The notes under the pieces: generated by a model | Database searches by the model: none | Told to the model about the DNA's origin: nothing | Seen by the model: the letters and a program-made list of their open reading frames with translations, nothing else | Assembly (NCBI GenBank): GCA_933207985.1 | Contig: OW240916.1 | Coordinates: 82,907,781 to 82,971,780, forward strand | Reading direction: 5' to 3' | DNA: 64,000 nt | Source of the DNA: Pelobates cultripes | Taxonomy: Eukaryota > Chordata > Amphibia > Anura > Pelobatidae | Made by a program: the position numbers and the translations under genes | Shown here: one piece after another, positions 10,251 through 20,190 of the stretch | Numbering within the stretch: the stretch's first letter is position 1 | Layout of the letters: each line of letters begins with the position of its first letter

Positions 10251-12691
10251 CAGGGCCGGACTGGGAAAAAAATTAGGCCCGGGCATTTTTCAATCAGAGC
10301 GGCCACCTAAGAAGGGGGCGGGGCCAGAGAGTGTGTGTTTTGTCATCACTAATGAAAACACGCCCCCTCTCAAAGTGAGCATGTTGGTTCAATGCCCAGA
10401 GCCCTGCTGAAGAGCTCTGGCATTAGAAAAAGGCCCTGAATTTGTTCTGCGCAGCGCAAGCAAATGTAATAACATGCTTGTGCTGTGTTTGCTTTTAAAT
10501 TGGCTCTGGTGTCTCCACAAGTGGGATACCAGAGAACAAATGGGCCAGGAAAGTGCATGGTGCATATGTTTGGAGCCTGCTTGTGGGATTGCGTGTGTGT
10601 AGAGTGTGGTGTGGTATTGTGTAAATAGGTCAATTTAATTTGTGTTTGTGGTGTAATATGTGTGGCTAGGGGCTGTAGAGAGTGTGTGTATAGGGGGCAT
10701 AGTTTTATAGGGGATGCAGCGAGTGTGTGCATACGGGCTGAAGTGTCTGTGTATAGGTGACGTAGTGTGTGTAGGGGTTGCAGAGAGGGTGTGTTTAGAG
10801 AATGTTGTATGTGTTTGCTGACAAGGAATGTAGTGTGTGTGTGTAGGAGATCTACTGTGTAAAGGACCCAGTGTGTGTGTGTGTGTGTGTATAGAGGATA
10901 AAGAGTGCATATAGAGTAAGGGATCTAGTGTGTATCTGGAGCGTAATGTGTGTAGTGGTGCAGTGTGAGGGGTGCTGTAGTGTGTGTGTGTGTGTATGTA
11001 TATATATGTGTGAGGAGCGCAGTGTGTGTATGTAAGAGGGGTGCTGTGTGTGAGGGTGTTTTTATCTGCTGTCACATTCTAGGTTTCTAATTTTCTTTGT
11101 CTGTTAACTCACTGAGGGTTATTTTATATATATATATATGTGTGTGCTATATATGTGTGGGAGTGTGCTGTGTGTGTCTGGGGGGTGCTGTGTGTGTGTC
11201 TGGGTGCGCTGTGTGTGTCTGGGTGCGCTGTGTGTGTGTCTGGGGGTGCTGTGTGTGTCTGGCGCTGTGTGTGTCTGGGGGGTGTGTCTGGGGGCGCTGT
11301 GTGTGTCTGGGGGGTGTGTCTGGGGGTGCTGTGTGTGTCTGGGGGTGCTGTGTGTGTCTGGGGGTGCTGTGTGTGTCTGGGTGGTGCTGTGTCTGGGGGG
11401 TGCTGTGTCTCTGTGGGGGTGCTGTGTCTGGGGCTGTGTCTGGGGTGCTGTGTCTGGGGCTGTGTCTGGGGGTGCTGTGTCTGGGGTGCTGTGTCTGGGT
11501 GCTGTGTCTGGGGTGCTGTGTCTGGGGGCTGTGTCTGGGGGCTGTGTCGGGGGGTGCTGTGTCTGGGTGCTGTGTGTGTATGTAAGAGGGGTGCTGTGTG
11601 TGAGGGTGTTTTTATCTGCTGTCACATTCTAGGTTTCTAATTTTCTTTGTCTGTTAACTCACTGAGGGTTATTTTATATATATATGTGTGTGCTGTATAT
11701 GTGTGGGAGTGTTCTGTGTGTGTCTGGGGGGTGCTGTGTGTGTCTGGGTGCGCAGTGTGTGTGTCTGGGTGCGCAGTGTGTGTGTCTGGGTGGAGTGTGT
11801 GTGTCTGGGTGTGCAGTGTGTGTGTCTGGGGGGTGTGTGTCTGGGTGCAGTGTGTGTCTGGTGCAGTTTGTGTCTGGGGTGCTGTGTGTGTCTGTGGGTG
11901 CAGTGTGTGTCTCGCTGTGTGTGTCTGTGCGCTGTGGTGGGGGGGTGCTGTGTGTGTCTTGGGGTGCTGTGTGTGTCTGGGTGCTGTGTGTATCTGGGGG
12001 TGCTGTGTGTCTGGGTGCAGTGTGGTGTCTGTGGGTGCAATGTGTGTCTGGGTACGCTGTGTGTGTCTGGGGGTGCTGTGTGTCGGGGGGTGCTGTGTCT
12101 GGGGGCTGTGTCTGGGGGTGCTGTGTCTGGGGGGTGCTGTGTCTTGGGGGTGCTGTGTCTGGGGGCTGTGTCGGGGAGTGCTGTGTGTGTGAGTGAATGT
12201 ATTTTTTTATTTAAATTTAAATATTTCCCCCCCTCCCTTCTTACCTTTATCCTGGGAGGGGGGAGGAGATCCGTTCTGCCATGGAGGGAGGGGAGCCGTT
12301 CTGCCATCCTTCCCTGGTGGTCCAGTGGTGAGAGTGAACTCTAACCTGAAGGTTAGAGTTCACTCTCGCGAGATCTGAGCGTTGCCGCGGCAATGCTCAG
12401 AATCCCGCGAGAGGACCCGGCGGAGCTACTTGTTAGAGCTCCGCCGGGTCCTCTCTCCTCCCTCCCTCACCCAGCCGGCGGCCGCATTTCCATGCCTCTG
12501 GGCCGGTAAGGGAGATCTTTGATCTCCCCACCGGCCCATGGAGGCACACAGCAGGGCTGGCGCTTGGGTAGCGCTGGCCCTGCACGGGCTGGCAGGGGAG
12601 ATTCTGTGATCTCCCCTGCCGGCCTCGGCCCCACGGCCATCGCGGCCCACCGGGCATTTGCCCGGTGTGCCCGATGGCCAGTCCGGGCCTG
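10251..12691 (+). mobile_element. hAT-like MITE with very long TG-rich array
   Basis: Terminal inverted repeats are CAGGGCCGGACTGG (10251) and CCAGTCCGGGCCTG (ending 12691). Flanks are TATATATA on both sides, consistent with an 8-bp duplication but weak evidence in TA-rich DNA. The interior is mostly TG-rich tandem repeats; the right third is GC-rich with GTTGCCGCGGCAAT at 12381-12394 and hairpins such as CCTGGTGGTCCAGTGG. No transposase is present. Confidence 0.85.
10740..12195. repeat. TG-rich tandem array with a 550-bp higher-order duplication
   Basis: Short units of the type GGGGGTGCTGTGTGTGTCT repeat through 11160-12190. A larger unit is duplicated at a 550-bp spacing: TGTAAGAGGG occurs at 11031 and 11581, each followed by the same non-repetitive stretch (TTTTTATCTGCTGTCACATT, then a TA run). 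Long open frames here, Cys/Val/Gly-rich on one strand and Thr/His-rich on the other, are products of the repeat and not genes. Confidence 0.9.
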
Positions 12692-12699
12692 TATATATA

Positions 12700-12759
<60 letters not shown>

Positions 12760-12891
12760 ATAATTCTACATATATATTTATGTAATAAAATTTCACAATT
12801 AGGTCATTTTATTAATTACAATTAGCTGGATCTGCCTGACAACCCAGGCCAAAAGTCCAGGGAATTTAATTTGCTAGCACTATATTTAACC

Positions 12892-13640
12892 CTTTAACTT
12901 TCCAAGATACCATAAAACCTGTACATGGGGGGTACTGTTTTACTCGGAAGACTTCACTGAACACAAATATTAGTGTTTCAAAACAGTAAAATGTATTACA
13001 ACAACGATATTGTCAGTGAAAGTGAAATTTTTTGCATTTTTCACACACAAATGGTACTTACACGGATGATATAATTGTTGTGAAACGTTTTCCTGTTTTG
13101 AAACAGTACCCCTCATGTACAGGTTTTATGATGCTATCAAAAGTTACAGAGTCAAATATAAGGCTTGCGTTTCAGTTTTTTCACATTGAAATTTACCAGG
13201 TTGGTTGTGTTGCCTTTAAGACCGTATGGTAGCCCAGGAATGAAAATTACCCCCATGATGGCATACCATTTGCAAAAGTAGACAACCCAAGGTATTGCAA
13301 ACGGGGTATGTCCAGTCTTTTTTACTAGCCACTTAGTCACAAACACTGGCCAAAATTGGCGTTCAAATTAGTTTTTTGCATTTTTCACACACAAACAATA
13401 TTAACACTAACTTTGGCAAGTGTTTGTGACTAAAAACAACTGGACATACCTCATTTGCAATTCCTTGGGTTGTCTACTTTTGCAAACGGTATGCCATCAT
13501 GGGCTACCATACGTTCTCAAATGCAACGTAATCAATCTGGCGAATTTCAATGTGAAAAAAATGAAAAATTTAACATGCTATATTTGACCCTGTGACTTCC
13601 CAAAACACCATAAAACCTGTACATAGGGGTTATTGTTTTA
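12892..13640. repeat. Large inverted repeats within TTAA copy C
   Basis: The block ATAAAACCTGTACATGGGGG near 12911 recurs inverted near 13107 and again direct near 13609. Longer arms around GTAGACAACCCAAGGTATTG (about 13279) and its inverse (about 13466) would pair over a few hundred bases. The same architecture is seen at 26820-27608. Confidence 0.75.
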
Positions 13641-14011
13641 CATGTGAGACATCACTTAATACAAATAGGAGTATTTTATTGCAGTAAAAGCAAACAGTAT
13701 TATGACACTCACAGTTAGAATGTCACGTAGAACTAAAAAAAAATGTTACATTCTTATTTTTTCCTATTTATTTATATTTTATTTATATTAAATTATGTTT
13801 CATACCTAAATATTTGATATTAAATGAAAGCCCTGTTTCTCCTGAATAAAATGATATATAATAAGGGTGGGTGCATTTAATATGAAAGAGGTGAATTACG
13901 CCTGAGCAGACATAGTACTTATAAGAGAGCATATATGTAGTGTTTTTGTGGGAACTGCTGTAACTGGGGCAGGGAACAACTAATCAAGTTATTACTCTGA
14001 AGTGTGTTTCT

Positions 14012-16252
14012 TTTTTTTTTTTTTTTAATTCTTTATTTTTGTTGTGCAAAGAAGTTTGACAGAAATGTCTGCAGTGCCACAGTAGCAGTAGCAGGCAAGA
14101 TTAGACATCCATTCATTGAGAGAACAAAAGGTGAAGTTGCACATTTTGCTAAAATAACATATTAATACAAATTGTGTTGTTAGGTGATTAAAATTCAGAA
14201 ACAGAGTAAAGTCATAAACGGTTTTATAACCTAGCGTCTTCGTGGTGCATAACAATAGAGCTACCCGTGGAAATAATACGGCAGATAATAAGTCAGAATA
14301 CGGCAATATGATGGTAATAATCAGTCGAGGGTGTAAAGGTCAGTATAGTATGGGCTCGGACTGTGTCGCTTGTAGTTTAGTGTAGTTTTGTGGCCACTCT
14401 AGGGTGTAGGGGAGCAGGGACGCATTCTGGCTTTTCATGGTTAGCGTTTGTCGTCCTCTGGGTGTATGTTGGGTCAGTACGTCGTCGGTAGTCGGGACTC
14501 CTCTCAGTGTAAACCGAGGCGGTTCCATGTCTCTGAGTGTAAATATGGGAAAGGCATGGAAGGGCTTTAGTGTTTATAAGGGGGCTGTGCGCCTGGTGTG
14601 TGGTCCTGTCTGTGTCTCAGCAACCGCTGAAATGTACCCTCTTGTCTGCCGGCTCGGATTACATGGTTGTCACTGGGGACCCCCTATGGGTGCGGCTGTT
14701 GCTCTGGGTGGTATCGTAACTGGGAATCCAGTGGGGTAAGGAGGACAGCTCCCGGGAGGTTGCCTGGCCCATTTAAGAATCTGGGTTTAGTGTCCCGTGT
14801 GTCCCCGTTTCCATGTCCCCCTATTCCCCGTGCCCCACTGTCATACGACCTTTGTGGTCAGTATCGTCCCTAGGGTTTCATGTGTCTATGTTCAGGGCTT
14901 CCAAAGCACACACTTAAATCAAATAATTAAACATAAAGTGGCATAAAATGTGTAAACTCAAACATTTTAACTCAGACGGAGGTCAAAAAAAATTTTTTTA
15001 AGTTGAAACTCTTGGTAGGTATGGACAGTCATTATGGGAGCAGCTTCATGGCCGTCAGGCCTCCGGTATGGGTAGTCTCATGGAGGGTTTAGCAGCTTGG
15101 GGGTATCCCTTTTCCCCCTCTCTCCAAGTGTGTGTGTCTTCGCCTTCACGGCTGCTGGGCGACCGGTCCCTTGTAGTGTCTGGGGAATTGCAGGTAGGGG
15201 GGCAGCTGGAGTTTCTGCAAGAAGTCTGTCGGGTCCTCTGTGGCAGACAGGACATGGATTTCCTCCCCCCTGGATACCACTAGTGTTCCCAAGACCCCCC
15301 ATCGGTACCTGATGTCGTTTGCTCTCAGCAACTTGGTGATGGGCAGGAGTCTGCGCCTGGCCAGCAGAACTGAAAATGGTAAGTCCGCATACACTGATAT
15401 GGAGCAGGCATCTACCTGCACGCTGGGGCTTTTCCTGGAACAGGCCATTATGGCAGACTTCACTGCTGTGTCCCTTGTCACCGCAATTATGTCCCTGGGT
15501 GAGTCAGCTGGAGCCGTCGGTGCCTTCCTTATTCGAAAGGCTGCCACCAAAAGCGGTGAGTCACCATTCTCTCTGACCCCCATCGCCTTTAGTACTTTGT
15601 GTGCAAAGTCCAGCAGGGCCTCCGGTTGTACGGTTTCTGGAGCTCCGCGGATCCGAATATTCCTCCTGCGGTGTCTGGCTTCTAGTGATGCCACTGTGTG
15701 GGTAAGGCTGTGAACTTGTTGTGTGAGGGTTTCCACCTGAGAGTGGGTGTCTGTCAGGCGCTGCTCACGGGCTTCCTCTCTGGATTCTGCCGCTGCGAGT
15801 CGTTGTTGCAGTCCGCCGACTTCCACCTGCACCCCTGCCAGGTCCGCCTTCCATACCGCCCTCAGATCTTGAAGGAGTTTTTTGATGTCCCCCTTCGTGG
15901 AGGGAGAGGCATCGGAGTCAGAGTCCGCTCTCAGGTACACTCTGTTGGTGGTCTGCCGTGGACCCTCTTCGTCTATAGAGTCGCTGGAGTCACTAGAGCC
16001 ATGCGGTCTGTCCGGCGCCATCTTGTTGCGGGCCTGCGGCTGTTCAAAAGAAAGTCTGATGTCTGAGTGGGTTACACTCTCCGGACGGGCATTTTTTTTG
16101 TTTTTGCGTCCCATAGTATTCTGTGGGGCTGTAGGATCTCCAAGGTCGTTTTTTGAGGGTTAAAATTCTGGTGCAAACGGCTTTTTCTCAATGTTTAGAG
16201 CAGGAGCAGCACCCATGCACGTCTGTTCAGTATCTTGGTTGGCCACGCCCCC
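14012..16252 (-). mobile_element. Full-length ORF1-only L1-like retrotransposon (HAL1-like)
   Basis: The minus-strand 3' end is the poly(T) run on + starting at 14011. The 5' end at 16252 begins GGGGGGCGTGGCCAACC, the kind of G-rich start seen in full-length L1s. A perfect 15-bp duplication CTGAAGTGTGTTTCT flanks it at 13997-14011 and 16253-16267, which fixes both boundaries and shows target-primed retrotransposition. It has a 5' leader of about 138 bases, one ORF, and about 1.1 kb of 3' non-coding sequence; no endonuclease or reverse transcriptase is present. It lies in the ORF2 of an older Tx1-type L1. Mammalian HAL1 elements are a comparable arrangement. Confidence 0.9.
15146..16114 (-). 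CDS. L1/Tx1-type ORF1 protein, intact 322 codons
   Basis: The product is an RNA-binding, nucleic-acid-chaperone type protein that would coat the element RNA. The N-terminus is basic (MGRKNKKNARPESV), followed by a Ser/Asp-rich stretch (SSDSSDSIDEEG). A coiled coil with heptads covers about residues 75-150 (KKLLQDLRAVWKADL, LQQRLAAAESREEAREQRL, LTQQVHSLTHTVASLEA). RRRNIRIRGAPE at about 149-160 starts the RRM. DSPRDIIAV and FSVLLARRRLLPITKLLRA, then NDIRYRWGVLGTLVVSR, are the conserved C-terminal domain. No stop or frameshift occurs, which is unusual among the elements here and suggests recent activity. Mobility would depend on enzymes supplied by another L1. Confidence 0.88.
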   Translation of the reverse strand: MGRKNKKNARPESVTHSDIRLSFEQPQARNKMAPDRPHGSSDSSDSIDEEGPRQTTNRVYLRADSDSDASPSTKGDIKKLLQDLRAVWKADLAGVQVEVGGLQQRLAAAESREEAREQRLTDTHSQVETLTQQVHSLTHTVASLEARHRRRNIRIRGAPETVQPEALLDFAHKVLKAMGVRENGDSPLLVAAFRIRKAPTAPADSPRDIIAVTRDTAVKSAIMACSRKSPSVQVDACSISVYADLPFSVLLARRRLLPITKLLRANDIRYRWGVLGTLVVSRGEEIHVLSATEDPTDFLQKLQLPPYLQFPRHYKGPVAQQP

Positions 16253-17494
16253 CTGAAGTGTGTTTCTATGAATATACAGGGTTTAAATACCCCATTTAAA
16301 AGAAAGCTTTTATACGAATTGCTCAGGAAAAATCTAATTGATACAGCAATGATCCAAGAAACTCACTGGAAAAGAGAAGAAAATATTAGGTGGAAATATG
16401 AGGGGTTTGAGGTAGCTGCTCATGCGTCTTTAGAGAGAGCCAAAAAAAGAGGAGTGGACATAATTTTCTCTAAAAAGATCAATAAGGAGATAATTCACTC
16501 TGAAGTAGGTAAAGAAGGTAAATATCAGATTTTGGTGTGCAAAATAGACTCAATTAACTATAATTTTGTGAACGTGTATCTCCCTAATGTTCTACCAACC
16601 AAGTACCTAAAGATCATAATGGATAAGGTGGAAAGAGTTAAATTGGGAATTCTAATTATGACGGGAGATTTTAATTGTGTTCAAGATATCGCAGTAGATA
16701 AAAATAATTAAAGAAAATAAAACAATAAGTAAGCAATTAAAAAAACCAATCTAAGATCCTTAGAAATATAATTAACTGGATATATGGCGAATATTTCACT
16801 CAGAAGAAAAATAATTTACACACCTTTCCAGAGTACATCACTCATTGTCTAGAATTGATCTGGTGTTGGGCGAGACTAGTCTGGTTGAACAAATACAGAT
16901 TACCATAATAGACAATCCATGGGCGGACCACAGTTATAATATGTTTGAAATAAAAGAAAAAGAAAATATAGACCTTTTACCACGTGGCGCCTGGAGGATA
17001 GTATTCTGTCTAATGTTGTGGATCAAAATCAAATTAGAAACTTAATAGAATTGTATTTTAATGAAAATAAAACTGAATGATTATCGGCTGCAACCATTTG
17101 GTGTGCTTTTAAAGCAGTAGTGAGAGGGTATTTTATTAAACTTAAAAGTAAAGTGCAGAGAGAAAAAGGATTGTCTATGGAAAAACTAAATATAGAATAT
17201 TATAAGCTATGAAAAATCAATAAGAGACAACTAACGAATGAGACGATAAAACAACTTGAAGATATTAAAAAGAAAATAAATAACTTAGAAATGGAATGGA
17301 TTAGTAAAAATTTGGAAAAAATGAAAATTAATTTCTATCATGATAATAAGATAACTAAATGGTTAACTAAAAAACTTATGAGAACAACTGGAAAGAACAG
17401 AATTGTTAGTATTACAAAAGACCAAATTACTCATAGAAATCCAGAGAATATAGCTAAAGCTTTTCAAAGTTATTATGAAGAATTACCATATATA

Positions 17495-18070
17495 CTCGAT
17501 TATCAGACGAGTTTTTCGGGCACATTTTTTACTCATCTTATACTCGAATCAAGGTCTGTATTATGGTAACTTACATTGCCATAATACAGACCAGGACCGC
17601 CGGGCTCATTACAAGACCGGCGGTCCTGTTGGGGACTGGCAGCGAGCTGTTACTTACCTTTACAGCAGCTCCTGTCAGCTCCCTTCACCTCCGTGCAGCT
17701 CCCCTGTCAGCTCCGTTCTGCTCACAGTGTAAGTCTCGCGACACCCGCGGCTGTCAGAGTGTTGCCACGGGTTACCGTGGCAACGCTCCGTGCGGCACAC
17801 ACACCGAGAGACTTACACTGTGAGCTGAACGGAGGAGCTGCACGGAGGTGAAGGGAGCTGACCGGAGCTGCTGTAAAGGTAACAGCTCGCTGCCAGCCCC
17901 CCACTGAACAGCCAATGCCACTGGACCACCAGGGATTCACATAGCCCCCCTTCCTGGCCAGGCAACAAGCAGGGAGGGGGGACAAAAAAATAAAATGAAA
18001 CAAAAAAATAATAAAATAATATTATAATAAGCAGGATATTGCTGTAAATATGATGTAAAGTCACTGTTAG
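17495..18070. mobile_element. Hairpin MITE with RFX-box-like core
   Basis: It begins with a TATACTCGATTATCAGACGA motif that recurs in variant form near 33488-33600. Long arms CAGCGAGCTGTTACTTACCT (from 17640 to 17737) and their reverse complement (17808-17892) flank a core with GTTGCCACGGGTTACC and GTTACCGTGGCAAC at 17761-17784. A smaller hairpin (CCAGGACCGCCGG / CCGGCGGTCCTG) is at 17591-17628. The exact ends are uncertain. Confidence 0.65.
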
Positions 18071-18390
18071 TGCAGTGCCTTGTGGATAGCGCCGGTGTGT
18101 TCCCCCAACGCGCGTTTCACCCCTCTGGCTCTTTTAAAAAAAATTTAAATAACACAAGGGGATAAAGGGGATATTAGGGAGATATAAAAAGTATAACTAA
18201 CAATCTAGGGGAAACAAATAAATGAAAATAGAAAAAAGGAGAACATTTTAGAAAATTGATTACACAGGCATTTAACAAGATAAGCAACACACAAAATGGA
18301 AGAAAATTATCTTCCTATTAAGTTTACACTGTGAAGAAAATAGACTGAATTCGGTATTTTATTCTATGTTCAGGCTTTTCTGCAGTATTT
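18071..18390. other. LINE-like 3' sequence, not resolved
   Basis: This A-rich stretch includes GGTGTGTTCCCCCAACGCGC (near 18092), a motif type often seen in frog retroelement untranslated regions. No ORF or boundary can be supported. Confidence 0.3.
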
Positions 18391-19267
18391 TGTTCATGTT
18401 GGATCTATTAGTTCGGTAGTTTATGACTACCGAACACCGACCACCCTCCTGGCTCATTAACTTCAAAAGAACCGTCTATTAAGCGCTCTCTGGGCGGCCG
18501 CTGTTCGTATAGCCGAATGCCACGTGGAACATAAAACGGCGGCCATCTTGTTTGCACGAAAGGAGGCAGCGGGACTTGGTCGTTGAGTGTCTGGAACTAA
18601 AATCGGACACTCGACCTCCCGAACCACCGCTGAAACTACCGAACGCCTGCTTCCTTTAGTTGACAAACAGCCAGGCGAGCGCCATTCGGTAGTTTGGTTC
18701 ATATGAACAAGGGGAGCAATCGCTCCTATGAGCCAGGAGGATCCATTCAGGACTTTTATTCGTTTTATGCCTTTTACTGAATTGACCGACCACATACACT
18801 AAATTCGTGGAACTGTTTTGGGCAGGAGCCTGGTGTGTGGTCGGTAATTTATGACTTCCATACTTTTTAAGAACCCCTGAACCGATCTGGGTGAAAACTG
18901 TGCGCCCTCTTCCTGGAGATAATTGGGTTATTCCTTAACTTAACTCAATATCTCCCAGGCAGAGAGAGGGCGGGGGTTACTGTAAATCTGTATGTTGATT
19001 ATTGTCTTTGTTTGCTGTGGGAGGTCTTCTTGCAGCGGGATTCTCATAAAAGCCAATGTGGTCTCAATAAAAATGATTCCTGTTACACCCTTCATGAAGT
19101 CTAGGCTCATGTTTGGGGAATATTCTACTTGCTGGGGAGAATCATCTTGGAAGCTGCATTCATCTACACTATTCCTCTACCTCCTAACTGCAGTTATAAT
19201 CACTTATGCTCAGCTATTGGGAAAGGAATAGAAGACCGCAGTACCATAACCACTGCAGGTCTTAACA
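18391..19267 (+). mobile_element. Putative 5' LTR of a Gypsy retrotransposon
   Basis: It starts TGTTCATG (18391) and ends CTTAACA (19267), so the ends are TGTT...AACA. A polyadenylation signal candidate AATAAAA lies near 19066. Immediately after, ACTGGTGGCAAGCGACGGGA (19268) is in the primer-binding-site position and resembles TGGTGGCAGC-type sites of vertebrate Gypsy elements. The gag ORF starts 50 bp further on. The 3' LTR is not in the window, so the LTR bounds are inferred. Confidence 0.65.
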
Positions 19268-19317
19268 ACTGGTGGCAAGCGACGGGATTGAATGGGACGC
19301 ATAAAGACAACTGGTGA

Positions 19318-20190
19318 ATGGCCCTGCAGTACGAGAGACTAAAAAGGACTACGCTAAAGGATCTGCTGGAAGCTCGTGGTCAGGTGGCAAGCAACAAAAA
19401 GAAAGCTACCCTCATAGCAGAACTAATGGAGGGCGACCAAACCAGCAGCATGGCGAATGTCAGCCGGGAGAAAGCAGAGTTTCAACAGAAGGTGATGTGG
19501 AGGCTAAACCTATTTGGGCCAAATCCTACACCGGAGGTGGTGACGCAAGTTCTGGCTCAGGTGAGCGCAGAACGCAGAGCACAACAGGCAAGCTTAAACC
19601 AAGGAGACACCGCTTCCCTAGCTGGATCTATAAATGGAGGGCAGCAGAGAAAGATTAACTATGCTACTTTTAAAAGTTTTTCGGATGGAGAAATGGAAAT
19701 TGACACATACCTACAGAACTTTGAGCGTCAGTGCGCTTTGGATGGTCTGGAATCGGAGCAATGGGCCGCGATTTTAAGCAGCAAACTCACTGGCCGAGCA
19801 GCAGAGGCGTACCGAGCAGTTCCTGATACAGTCATACACGACTACGTCAGGGTAAAGGAAATTCTGCTAGCCAGGTATGCCGTGACCCCAGAGACTTACA
19901 GGAAAACATTTCGGGCATTACGGAAAGGGGGCTGAGACTCCTATACCGAATGGGCCTTTACGATGTATCGGGCAGCCCAAAACTGGATATAAGGCTGCCA
20001 GGCCACGACGCTAGAGGAGGTGCTGCAACTCCACTTGCTAGAACAATTTTTTGATCATACACCTGCAGACACCAGGGACTGGGTCAGAGATAGGAAGCCG
20101 GCCACAGTCGAGGAAGCGGCCAAGCTGGCAGACGAACATCACGAGGGAAGAAAAGGGGAGGCTAGTGGAAACCGTCCTCTGGTGAGGTCC
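19318..20190 (+). pseudogene. Gypsy (Gmr1-like) gag with SCAN-like region, decayed
   Basis: The first 205 codons are open (begins MALQYERLKRTTLKDLLEAR). They include a region typical of capsid proteins: FKSFSDGEMEIDTYLQNFER and LSSKLTGRAAEAYRAVPD. A TGA at 19933 and a TAG-type stop near 19990 interrupt. The same frame then reads LEEVLQLHLLEQFFDHTPAD and TRDWVRDRKPATVEEAAKLA, which resembles the SCAN domain of vertebrate zinc-finger proteins, a domain thought to derive from Gmr1-like gag. Gag would form the particle shell. The sequence is cut off at about 20190 by a TG-rich array, and no pol was found. Confidence 0.8.

Larger units (their letters stand above)
9600..13905 (+). mobile_element. 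TTAA (piggyBac-like) composite, copy C, holding a hAT-like insert
   Basis: TTAA at 9596-9599 is followed by CCCCTAAAACGCC. The order then follows the complete copy at 25832: GC block with a CCATGTGATCA module, AT-rich core (9850-10250 and 12700-12800), the block beginning TTTAACCCTTTAACTTTCCA near 12886, and large inverted repeats up to about 13905. The expected right end is missing. It separates ORF1 and ORF2 of an L1. A hAT-like element at 10251-12691 sits in its AT-rich core. Confidence 0.75.
13970..17494 (+). pseudogene. Tx1-type L1 ORF2 remnant (endonuclease and linker), split by an insertion
   Basis: The frame runs into the insertion at 13997-14011 and resumes at 16253 as LKCVSMNIQGLNTPFKRK, then AMIQETHWKREENIRW and ILIMTGDFNCVQD. 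These are L1 endonuclease motifs with the catalytic Glu of QET and the GDFN Asp/Asn. After frame breaks SRIDLVLGE and PWADHS (about 16848-16932) complete the endonuclease. The linker follows: AFKAVVRGYFIKLKSK, and PENIAKAFQSYYEELPYI ending near 17490. The reverse transcriptase domain is absent; an unrelated MITE begins at 17495. Confidence 0.85.

Noticed and set aside
11097..12344. Several long open frames, Cys/Val/Gly-rich (+) and Thr/His/Pro-rich (-)
   Set aside because: They lie entirely in TG-rich tandem repeats, are open in several frames at once and have no domains.
15240..16163. Plus-strand frames of 93-157 codons
   Set aside because: Antisense shadows of the intact minus-strand ORF1.
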